Source: Monosporascus cannonballus (Eukaryota > Ascomycota > Sordariomycetes > Xylariales). From it: a DNA stretch of 13,590 nt. Positions within the stretch are counted from its first letter, which is position 1, and each line of letters opens with the position of its first letter. The stretch spans positions 1 to 13,590 of the forward strand of contig QJNS01000555.1 of the NCBI GenBank assembly GCA_004154925.1, given 5' to 3'. A model generated the notes under the pieces. It was not told where the DNA came from, did not search any database, and saw only the letters and a program-made list of their open reading frames with translations. Shown here piece after piece: positions 1 to 7,914 of this stretch. Both the position numbers and the translations under genes were made by a program.

Positions 1-27
1 CCCCCCCCCCCCCAAAAAAAAAAAAAA
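1..27. repeat. Homopolymer C13-A14 at left edge
   Basis: The window opens with 13 C followed directly by 14 A, then ordinary sequence. It has no TTAGGG/CCCTAA telomere unit. It may be a real homopolymer tract at which assembly stopped, or an artefact. The G14 run at the other end is its near mirror on the opposite strand. Confidence 0.9.
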
Positions 28-41
28 CAAACCGGACCACG

Positions 42-260
42 ATGTGCAACATGGCAGTGAACCTCTATAACTGCATACCCAGTCACCTGCAAAACTTCGA
101 GGTAGACCATTGCGAAAAATGCCGAGCTGGTGAAGATTGCGGGAACTGTAGCGACGACCCGGATCTCGACTCCCGTAGCGGTGGTTGCTACCGTCAGGAG
201 ACTTACATTGGGGAGATATGTCCTCAATGTCGTCACGAATGGGGCACAGATATGAATTAA
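42..260 (+). CDS. Small cysteine-rich hypothetical protein (72 aa)
   Basis: A complete 72-codon ORF with A at -3 of its ATG and a TAA stop. It has nine cysteines (residues 2, 11, 24, 27, 33, 36, 49, 60, 63), arranged as C-x12-CxxC-x5-CxxC-x12-C-x10-CxxC. Three CxxC pairs suggest metal (zinc) binding or a disulphide-rich fold. There is no hydrophobic N-terminal signal peptide, so secretion is not supported. The start (MCNMAVNLYNC) and the closing CPQC pattern resemble the many short, uncharacterised cysteine-rich proteins of filamentous ascomycetes; this is a resemblance only, with no named family. It sits 14 nt after the edge homopolymer, so an upstream exon or promoter may be missing. It could also be the last exon of a longer gene, or a chance ORF. 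Function unknown. Confidence 0.45.
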   Translation: MCNMAVNLYNCIPSHLQNFEVDHCEKCRAGEDCGNCSDDPDLDSRSGGCYRQETYIGEICPQCRHEWGTDMN

Positions 261-427
261 GCTTTAAATTTCTTGAAGTAAGTAAGGGCAAGGCAATGCT
301 CGCTATGCGTCGTCCAGTACAGCTAAAGAATATCTCCTTAGGCAGTCTCTTCGCAACGGGAATGACTGACAGATCATGGTACAGCAACAGAGGCCTTGTG
401 GTGGGTTTTCTTTTTATTTGGGGGGGC

Positions 428-435
428 TATAAATA
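428..435 (+). promoter_or_regulatory. TATA-box-like TATAAATA
   Basis: A perfect TATAAATA directly after a T-rich stretch and a run of seven G (420-426). No plausible coding start follows within several hundred bases, so it may be fortuitous or may serve a non-coding transcript. Confidence 0.25.
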
Positions 436-1558
436 AGGGTAGGGATGCAACAATGACCCCGTCCAGGAATCTCAATGGCTGGGAGATTGTGCGCTCAGGA
501 AGAAGAACTCTATGTATAGGGATGCGATCCCCAGTAAAACGACGGTTATCAATAGTGTCTTGGGATAAAAAATGAGGTGTCTCTCTTTTGCAACTGCTAG
601 CGTGATATCTGATGTTCCCCTTATCACCTCTCAGGTCTCAGATAACGATGGAGTTAAATCTCCGAGCATACGCGGCCCGGCCCGTGGCTACATCGCGAGA
701 GTTCTGGATCGGGGAACCACAGTATCTATCATTGGCTGGAGCCGATTAGTTGCTCATCGCTCCTAACGCAATTTAGCTTCTCATGCGAGCGCTCTCAGTT
801 CGCTCCCAAACTCTGTGCCCCAACGTGCTCATGGAAGGTGATGTAATAACTGATGCTCTACGAAATCTGCCACCAGGGGGTACAGACCGAAACATCCCTG
901 GTTCATGGACAACCCGAATCACGAGACTCCTAATATGCCATAGGACCAAGGGTGGTTCATCAGGCAGGAGGAGCCGCCGCTATCTATATACGTAAAACCG
1001 CTGGGCATAAGTACGTACTGGGATAGACGAGTTCAAAGTCTAGTAGGGGCCGAGATCAGGGGAGGGATTGATGCACATCACGGTCTTCGATGCAAAGTGT
1101 CTCCCTCCCGCCGCCCACAAGAAACATGCCAGATCGGACGCGGTGGTATTGCCACTTCATCCCAATCGAGCCTCCGACATATCGAGCCCGGGTTCAGCCT
1201 TACTACCGTGTACCAAAGATCCCTGCCGTGGCTAGAGCAATGAAGGATCGGAATGGGAGTATCAAAAGAGGCCCACCCCGCCAGATTCATTGAGACGATT
1301 CCATCAGCAGACTCACAATCTGCTCTCAACGTCCGATGCCGTCGCATTACACGTATGCAATGCAGAGTCGCGTTGCAGACTGGGGATCTCACCCCTCGCC
1401 GTACCACAGAGTGGCATGCGGATAGTCCATTTCGCCCGGCCGTCTTCGCGCGCTCTGCAAGTCTCTCGAAGGACGTGGTTACGAGGTGGTGTGCACCCGC
1501 ATCCAGCGGAACGGGTACCTAGAGGTTGGCTTGAGGTCGTAAGCGGGGTTCTGGCTAA

Positions 1559-1618
1559 GGGAGAGCCCGTTACTATTGGCCGGAGTCGACTCCGATCCTC
1601 ACTGGGCCAACCTCTCCC
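1559..1618. repeat. Nested inverted repeats around a 14-bp palindrome
   Basis: The centre is the perfect 14-bp palindrome CGGAGTCGACTCCG (1581-1594), which can fold as a 5-bp stem with a TCGA loop. It is flanked by TTGGCC (1576-1581) and GGCCAA (1605-1610), then by GGGAGAG (1559-1565) and CTCTCCC (1612-1618). The arms are asymmetrically spaced (10 nt on the left, 1 nt on the right between outer and middle arms). It lies in the gene-poor region; role unknown. Confidence 0.5.
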
Positions 1619-2445
1619 GTAGGCGAAGTGCCGCAAAATGCAGCAGTTCTCCCTCCGAATACCACTCCGCAGCGCGTGGTTAGTATACCAAGAACCCGGA
1701 ACACCAAATCATCTCCGCATAGCCACGGTTGAATAGCATAGACCACTTCACCACCGGCAAAAGAAGCATTGGCACGGTATTGATCGCCACTTGCGGGCAC
1801 GCGGTTATAAGGTGGCTGGCTACTCCGCTAAGTTGCTGTGCTACGTTGTACATGAAAGGGGCAATCGAGATAAGGCCCGTTGCCGACTCTCTTCCAAAAC
1901 AGGTAACAGCCCTTGCTTTGGGACAAAGCTACAGGCCGTATGCTTTGAACGATGTGATAGGGACTTTTTTTTGGCTTACACGGTTCACTACAGAACCTGT
2001 AGCCCGCAAAGCTCTGAGTGATGGGCACTTACAGCTTGCCCCGGGGTGAAAGAAACCAGGGGCTTCTTTGGTGAAGTACGATTGGTAAGACTTATGTGCA
2101 TGATGCTAAATGAACTTTTGCCACGGCAGACGATCGGAACCTTCTATCCATATCCTCATATAGTGGGGCATCCTCCCGATCTACTCGGGTAAGGCATATG
2201 TTGGTGCAGGCGAGATTGGGCGTATCCCTTGATGTAATAAGCCAATCAGCTGGCGCACTGCACCTCTGGTAATCACATGGACTTCTGTCCACCCGGACCG
2301 TCGAACACGAGCGATGGTTCTCAGTAGTTTGCCCGCTACAACCCGACCGGTCGAGAAATTGCTGCAGGGTGATTGCCCAAGGCACCCTTGCAGAGGTGCT
2401 CCTCCCAGTTCGCTCTACTAGGGCGCCGGATATGTAGATCCTCGC

Positions 2446-4527
2446 TCAACCTACCAGAGCACTCTCCCCATCCTCTATAGAGTTGCCATCGTCCATCTCT
2501 TGAAGGACATCCTGCATCTCTTGCTCACTCGCTTCTAAGCCTGAGGAGCTCATGAGCTTGTTATCCTTGTCATCGGCTAGGATAGGTTAGCCTCCCTCGA
2601 GGATCACACGCCTATTTGGCATAGAAAGACGGTATCTTGATGGTACTTACTTCTTGGCTCAACCAACAGGTTCTCCTGCACTTCACAGTTTGTTAGAGTC
2701 GAACCTTCACCAATCTCGCTCCTCTTTCCCAGGATACAACGAGTCAGTTTGCAGCCTTTACCAACAACCACGCCATCCATGAGGAGACACTGGAACAGCT
2801 TGGCGCCTTCCTTGATCTGACAGTTGGCACCAACCACACTCTCCTTAATTGAAGTCTTCTCCTCCACCACGACGTTGTCGGCAACTAAACAGTCCTGCCT
2901 GGTGATCGTCGTTCTAGGCTTAACACCGTCGGGATAAGCAACCTTTTTCATATGAGCGAAAGGCGACGCCGGACTGGGTCCAGCCTCTTCGATAGAAGGC
3001 AACTTAGCTAACTGCAACGAAACAGCTAAGAGCAGCTGTGTCGTATCTACGCGGCGAATTAATGGGGCTTCTTGTTGAGAGGGATGGATGTACGCTAAGA
3101 GTGGAGGGACGGCTGACTGTTTCGGCCTGGCGGTTAACCCATCGTACCGTTTAGGGAATGGCTCGTGGGGGGCTCTCTGGGATCGTTCCTGCGATCCGGT
3201 AGGGGATGCAGAACCCTCATATTCACCAGATGTTGCAGGGCCATGGGAAGACTGGCCTGGCTCAGACGCCGAAGTACTGTCCAGTATGGATTTAAATCCT
3301 AACTTGTCGAAGAGTCCGGTTTGCCATGAGGCCTTAGCCCACCATCCAATAACATCTTCCCCGATGGTCTCAAGACGCTCATTACGCTGAATGAAATCTA
3401 AGACCCATTTTGGCAAAATGTAGATATGCGCATCTCGATGTGTAGTTAGCATGCGGAGTTTGGGGTGCTTTCGTAGCAGCCCGTGGCGTATAGGAAATAT
3501 TCCCTTCTCATCCGTAAGATCCCTGAGCGAATCCGTCGGCATAGAATAAGTCAAGTATGACAGATGTGGCAGCAGTGAGTCCTTCGAAATAGGTGCAGAT
3601 GACGGCGGCATTGGGGAAGTCGCGATCAAGTCCGTCTCTTCGCCTTTGACGGAGGTTTCGGTCTTGGTCTCATACCATACTCCCATACCACCGTTAGGCG
3701 TCGAGGACTCCTCATCGCCTAGCAGGTTTGTCAGACTTGCCGCCTTCACCATCCATGCTTGGAGTAGTCTATCGCCACCGAGCTCACAGACCAAATCGCA
3801 AGGTAGCACTATGAAGTCGGAGGTAATGACTTCTCGTAATTCCGGCAAGCGAAGTATCTCTGCAGTACCCGTATTGTAGTCAAGATCTTCGGGCGCTAGT
3901 AGATCCGGATGCGGGTGAGGAAGACCAGTCAAGAACGGGTTAGTATTCAGCGCGGTGGTGATGGCCTCCGCAGCCGATGGTGGACAAACGAGCGTAATGT
4001 CTATAATTAGCATTAGTGTATACTAGGATGGAAGAAAAGGATAACGGGGCTCCGGAACATAGCACGTGCCGTGCGTGGCCAGGGGCCCCATTACGATGAA
4101 GGCACCTTTAGGAGGCTGTGAGAGCACATGTGTTTGTATGAGTATGTGATAGAATAGCGTGGCGTCTCATGACAGGGGCGACTGTGAGGCAGGCCGCAGC
4201 CGTCGGGAAATAGAAACTTGTACGACCATGCCTAATAAAGCAGCCATAGTAGAGATATGGTCGTGCTCCAAGCAAACATGACCGGGCATCCCAGGGCGAC
4301 GGTAACCGATAAGAACATCTCGATATATGAAAGGTGGCAGACTTACTTGTGATCCCTGAGCGGTAGCAGAAATCAATAGGGTACCAAACCATCGGTCGGT
4401 TTGCGATGGGCAAAAGAGCCTTGGGGTTCTCATCGGGGTTAGCCGTGAATGTAGGAAAGGAAGATCCTGGACCACATAGAATAAGGGCTTGCAAGCCCGG
4501 GGCGGGCATGGACACAGCGTGTGGCAT
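2446..4527 (-). CDS. Translation initiation factor eIF2B subunit gamma (3 exons)
   Basis: eIF2B gamma is a catalytic-subcomplex partner (with epsilon) of the eIF2B guanine nucleotide exchange factor that recharges eIF2 with GTP in the cytoplasm; the yeast orthologue is GCD1. Exons, in order on the minus strand: 4527-4347, 4000-2651 and 2576-2446, joining to 553 codons. Intron 1 (4346-4001, 346 nt) has donor GTAAGT and acceptor ATTATAG, and restores GIT-NITLVCPP across a phase-1 junction. Intron 2 (2650-2577, 74 nt) has donor GTAAGT, a GCTAAC branch point and CCTAG, and restores EPR-TDDKDNKLMSS. Residues 12-60 (LQALILCGPGSSF, then NPKALLPIANRPMVWYP) begin the nucleotidyltransferase-like domain. 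A linker rich in Ser, Gly and Pro precedes LLAYIHPS near residue 361. Residues 435-510 are hexapeptide repeats of a left-handed beta helix (SVVGANCQIKEGAKL). An acidic tail closes the protein. The start chosen is MPHAVSMPAPG; an in-frame ATG lies upstream at 4620, but its extra 31 residues look unlike the family. The family is certain; the exact start is likely. Confidence 0.93.
4001..4346 (-). other. Long intron 1 of the eIF2B gamma gene
   Basis: At 346 nt this is three to six times longer than the other five introns in the window. The donor is GTAAGT (4346-4341). The acceptor ATAG ends at 4001, with two close CTAAT elements just upstream (ACTAATGCTAATTATAG), the farther about 13 nt from the AG. 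A second possible acceptor, CCTAG at about 4025-4021, would shift the reading frame. A CACGTG lies inside at 4063-4068. The flanking exons join into continuous family sequence, so no hidden exon is needed. Confidence 0.8.
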
Positions 4528-4871
4528 GCCTGTGTTGATAGACCTGACAAAGATGGAGGGGTCGTAGAGTGATCCTTGTTGGACACTGACTGCGAGTCCG
4601 AGGGCGTGGGCTACACGCAAGTTGAAGGTTGAACAAAAGAGGCGATTAACCTTCAGCGGTATTGGAGTTCCCGAAATAATCCGTTGAGGTTAACTACTAA
4701 GGTGTCGTTAGAAGTGTTCAGGTTGCCTTGACAAAGAGTCATCGTAATCCATGTGACGGAGCTCTCATGAACGGGATGGATTATCGATAAGACTTTTCAG
4801 TGGGGTTCAGCCGTAAAGGGCTTGAAGCTTACACTCAATTATATAGCATAACATTGTTTATTGAATACAGT

Positions 4872-4931
4872 TATCTAACAGCATATCATACACGTGATTA
4901 TCGGGGCGTGGCTGAACGTGGCTGTTAGATA
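4872..4931. repeat. 11-bp inverted repeat bracketing a CACGTG box
   Basis: TATCTAACAGC (4872-4882) and GCTGTTAGATA (4921-4931) are perfect reverse complements separated by 38 bp. The pairing can continue, after a 5-nt bulge on the right, with CAGT (4868-4871) against ACTG (4937-4940). The spacer contains CACGTG, the core site of basic helix-loop-helix factors of the Cbf1, Pho4/NUC-1 or SREBP type. The right arm overlaps the second of two CGTGGCTG direct repeats. Confidence 0.6.
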
Positions 4932-5016
4932 CGCCAACTGTGATATGGGTCACCTTGTCACCTAAGCCTCACCTCGGCAACGCGTAACCCATTACCCGGC
5001 GCCCTTGTTTTAGCCA

Positions 5017-5205
5017 ATGGATACAGATCAATACCAGCCACCGATATGGGGGGGTTTCGTCCTCACAAGCAAGCGGCTGAACGCCTTTCCCCAGCCCTCG
5101 AATTTCGGAGGCTCATATCGTCAATACCCTCTTTGCTTTCCCCGCGACGCGGCGACTCTGTGCAAAGCCTTTTTGGAAGGCAGAAGTTGCGATGATCCTG
5201 CCTGA
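5017..5205 (+). CDS. Possible upstream ORF (62 codons) before the peroxin 22-like gene
   Basis: An ATG-initiated ORF of 62 codons whose TGA ends four bases before the ATG of the peroxin 22-like gene, in a different frame. The ATG has G at +4 but C at -3, a moderate context; the downstream ATG has T at -3. If the transcript starts upstream of 5017, ribosomes would meet this ORF first, and it could reduce or gate translation of the peroxin. The peptide resembles no family I know. It may instead lie upstream of the transcription start and be meaningless. Confidence 0.25.
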   Translation: MDTDQYQPPIWGGFVLTSKRLNAFPQPSNFGGSYRQYPLCFPRDAATLCKAFLEGRSCDDPA

Positions 5206-5209
5206 ATAA

Positions 5210-6590
5210 ATGTCGTCCTACGAATCTTCGAGATCCCGCCGTAGAGGCCTTTGGAGCTTCTGGGTCCCGGTCGTTGTTACCGCCGCTGTTGCGACGGCCG
5301 GTGTTGCGGCCTGGATATGGAGTCAGCGAAGCAATGACGAAGAGAACGAAAACGAAGCAGACCTCGACTACGAGAATGCAGATTACGGCGACAACCCGGC
5401 ATATGGCGCGATGAGAGATATCCACGGCTCCGGAGCCACAGATAAGGCCCCCTTCTCCCGCGAACAGGGCGGGAGCTATGGTGTAACCGAACCGCACGCC
5501 GAGGCTACCGGTGCCGCCGTGAGCTGGGGCGCCCAGATGTCCGGGGCATTGCGTCGTACCCCGAGCCCCCAGCAGTTCCTGTCCGATGCCGGGAAGAGGG
5601 TCGCGGCAGGCGTCGCGGGGATGGGTGCCGCTTTCGGTAGTGCGTTGGCTGCCATACGGGAAGAGGACAAGAATGCATATGCTGATCACGAAACTTGGTC
5701 AGAAGAGGCCGAAGCTCGTCAAGAAAAGGTGTCCGCCCCGTCTCAGTCTCAATCTAAGGACTCCGGCAAACGTCGGAAAACTGTTGCCATCGTCGTATCT
5801 GCGGACACGAATGTTGGTGATTCGGATGGGGATGGCGATGAGTTCTACGAGCTCGTTGTGAGTGGATACTCCCAAATTCCTTCCCGCTTATGAGAGACGT
5901 ATCCTAACTGGAGTCTAGTCCGTCCTGTCGCACATTCCCCGAAACACCGACTTCTCCAAGATAAAGCTGTTTATCTTGATATACTCGCCGGGTCTTAAGG
6001 ACCCGGGCCCTGAAGCGCCAGCAAGTAACCTGCCTCCGCCTTCGTTGAGCTCATCATTCTCAAACATCGGCCATGAGCAGGCGCAGACTCCTGGAAGTGA
6101 AACCAAAAGCCCACTGTCAGTAGTGCCGGGAGCCCAATTATTATATAATGTGGTGCTAAGAGACAGTAGATTGGGTTCTACGTCTGCGAACCCTGCGTTC
6201 CTCGCTGTTTATTCGCAGGCGGTGGCGCTCGTGGAGAAGGAGACTATGGTCATACCATTTTCGACGCCAAATGGCTACGTGCACATCCTCCGTCATCTCC
6301 AGCCTGAGGTTCTGTATCTTCAGGAATCACTAGCCGGCAGCGAGGGAAGCACTATCAACCAGCTACAAACGTGGCTCAGGCACGACGTCATCCTGGTCGT
6401 CGGCGCCGACGGCGGGCATGGTGGACTCGCCGATAGCGAATCGGAGGCTGAGGCGGAGGCAGAGCAACGGGAGAAGCCAGAACTGTGGTGGCAGAATGAG
6501 GAGAGGGTAGGACGAGGAAGGGGAGTCGTGGTTGTCGATAGTCTTAGACTGGGCGACGACTGGGGCCGCCGGGTACAGGGCAAGGAATGA
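5210..6590 (+). CDS. Peroxin 22-like protein, peroxisomal membrane anchor (2 exons)
   Basis: Pex22 is a peroxisomal membrane protein that anchors and activates the ubiquitin-conjugating enzyme Pex4, which monoubiquitinates Pex5 for recycling during matrix protein import. The exons are 5210-5857 and 5919-6590 (439 aa). The 61-nt phase-0 intron has donor GTGAGT, branch CCTAAC and acceptor TCTAG, and joins FYELV to SVLSHIPRNTDF. Residues 8-12 (RSRRR) precede one hydrophobic segment at about 15-37, giving an N-terminal anchor with a cytosolic C-terminus. An acidic, low-complexity linker follows. The conserved globular part starts near residue 188 (RRKTVAIVVSAD), continues with KIKLFILIYSPGL after the intron, and includes KETMVIPFSTPNG, VLYLQESLAG and LVVGADGGHGGLADSES near 320-395. 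This matches the filamentous-fungal peroxin 22-like family. It is much longer than yeast Pex22 (about 180 aa), so equivalence of function is inferred. The C-terminus is charged and probably disordered. Confidence 0.85.
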
Positions 6591-7914
6591 GCACCGCTTC
6601 ATTTTATTAGGCGGGCTCTCGGATATGTGATGCATGAGATTTCTTGGTCGGTATATAATAAGGTCTCCTAGCTATTATGAATACCATTTGTACAGTCATG
6701 ACGGACGCTTAAATATTCCACATTTATTACCACTGCTGTGTCCGTACATCTCAGCCTAGTTGGAGATGATCGGCCTGCGAGGATGGAAAGACGGCAGAGA
6801 GACTCCGGAACAAAGATACCTAGCTGGAGCCACCTGGTCTTTTCCATCTTGCAAGGGACCTCTCCAAGTTCCGTGAAAAGGATACTTTATCTGAAGCCTC
6901 TTGAAAGGCAAATTCGCAGTCACAATCTACTTACCTGGGTAAGTCCCCAAGCCAGACCAATAAAACACACGCCTCTGATAGGGCTACCAGCGTTACAATG
7001 CTGTTGGAGGAACTTAAAAATGGTTTGTTGAGAACTTAGACGTCAATATGCTTCGACTCTACCTGAAGTTCGATTTGCAATATTTCCGATTTAACCCTCC
7101 CGCCTTCCTCTACTCTTACGGAGCCTCGCCACAGGGCCCTGGATGGTTTTCGCAAGCCCTCATTTGTCACTTGCTAGTTGGTGCATATACCCTTTTAAGT
7201 GTATGCGAGTGGCGTCGAATTTATTTACTGAGTATACAGACTCTCTCGGCATACTTACTGACTTTGGAATTCTTGCTCCTACCGTCACGTTAGGTTCGCC
7301 ATATCTTAACCCGATACGACATTCTTTTCGGACCCAAATCCAGTCGGTCACAATCGCCCCCATAATCTGTGCATCTCCGGTCACTTCATGGAAAAAGAAC
7401 GGGTTTCCTTAGTACCGTGACCCACGCACGACATCTCGTTACCTGCAAAACTACGGGCGTCAGCGACTGATCCCGCCCCACACACACAAAGGCTCCAGCA
7501 ACAACTACACGCCTTCAACATACTAGGTATACCTTATTACTGTCGGGTCTTTTTCATGACATTTTGCGCAGCACTTATTGCTGCTGCGCATAAGTTTTGA
7601 AGGCGGCTCCAATCGAACTGCACTGCGGCACCGAGTTCACCGTGACCATACCCGGACATCATACTACTACGTACCACCTCACCCAACATACGCGACTGGA
7701 CCATCCGCTCCATCGAAGCCCCAAGTCCCGTCAGCCGGAAAGGTGCGCGAGCTGCATCAACGATAGACCGATGTGTATACGAACCAACGGTAATTTCATT
7801 TTATCGGAGTCTCTTACGGCTGAATCCAGCGCCCGACCTGCTGCCATTCGTTACGTACTCCTCCGCGCTCTATCTGCCGCATGCGCAGCTAGGTGATAGA
7901 GCAGAGCCGCCGTC
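6591..7914. other. Intergenic region, peroxin 22-like / Spt20
   Basis: No gene is supported here. The first 150 bases are AT-rich (including GTATATAATAAGG near 6650) and should hold the 3' UTR and poly(A) site of the peroxin gene. ORFs of 60-100 codons at 6738-7412 and 7578-7896 resemble nothing known, and several lack an ATG. The right part should contain the promoter and leader of Spt20; it includes a C-rich then CA-rich stretch (near 7470-7490) and a perfect stem-loop at 7565-7590. A near-palindrome ACTTACC-TG-GGTAAGT lies at 6929-6944. Confidence 0.6.
7565..7590. repeat. Perfect 9-bp stem-loop upstream of Spt20
   Basis: TGCGCAGCA (7565-7573) and TGCTGCGCA (7582-7590) are exact reverse complements around an 8-nt loop. 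It lies 325 bp before the Spt20 ATG, so it could be a protein-binding dyad in DNA or a hairpin in a long 5' leader. An arm this long is expected about once by chance in a window this size. Confidence 0.4.

Larger units (their letters stand above)
261..2445. other. Gene-poor intergenic region, about 2.2 kb
   Basis: I found no convincing gene here on either strand. ORFs reach at most about 110 codons, overlap one another in several frames and resemble no family; the arginine-rich ones at 1078-1636 look like chance. Base composition is balanced, with no AT-rich RIP-like block, no transposase or reverse transcriptase fragments and no tRNA boxes. Visible elements are a TATAAATA at 428-435, a nested inverted-repeat structure at 1559-1618, a small perfect stem-loop at 1988-2002 (CTACAG-AAC-CTGTAG) and a T8 run at 1965-1972. 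The right end should include the 3' UTR of the minus-strand eIF2B gamma gene. A non-coding RNA or a decayed gene cannot be excluded. Confidence 0.6.
4528..5209. promoter_or_regulatory. Divergent promoter region, eIF2B gamma / peroxin 22-like
   Basis: The 682 bp between the start codons of two divergent genes must hold both promoters and both 5' leaders. Visible elements are an AT-rich stretch with ATTATATAG near 4838-4846, an 11-bp inverted repeat (4872-4882 and 4921-4931) bracketing CACGTG (4891-4896), two CGTGGCTG copies one helical turn apart (4907-4914, 4917-4924), three TCACCT copies (4950-4955, 4958-4963, 4969-4974) and a CCAAT (5014-5018). A 62-codon ORF (5017-5205) fills the part just before the peroxin start. 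Which gene each element serves cannot be told from sequence. Confidence 0.6.

Noticed and set aside
1..27. Telomere at the left edge
   Set aside because: There is no CCCTAA/TTAGGG unit; only two homopolymers are present.
1026..1046. GTTCAAAGTC resembling a tRNA T-loop (B box)
   Set aside because: The flanking bases do not form a 5-bp T-stem, and no A box or acceptor stem is present at the right distance.
1078..1636. Overlapping Arg-rich ORFs of 89-110 codons on both strands
   Set aside because: Several frames are open at once on both strands with low-complexity arginine content, as expected of chance in GC-balanced sequence.
1729..2049. 106-codon ORF in the gene-poor region
   Set aside because: It resembles no family, overlaps other equally long frames, and has no promoter or splice support; its length is unremarkable for this composition.
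7597..7896. 100-codon frame just upstream of and in frame with Spt20
   Set aside because: It starts with TTG rather than ATG, ends in TGA 18 nt before the Spt20 ATG, and resembles nothing; it is probably leader sequence.
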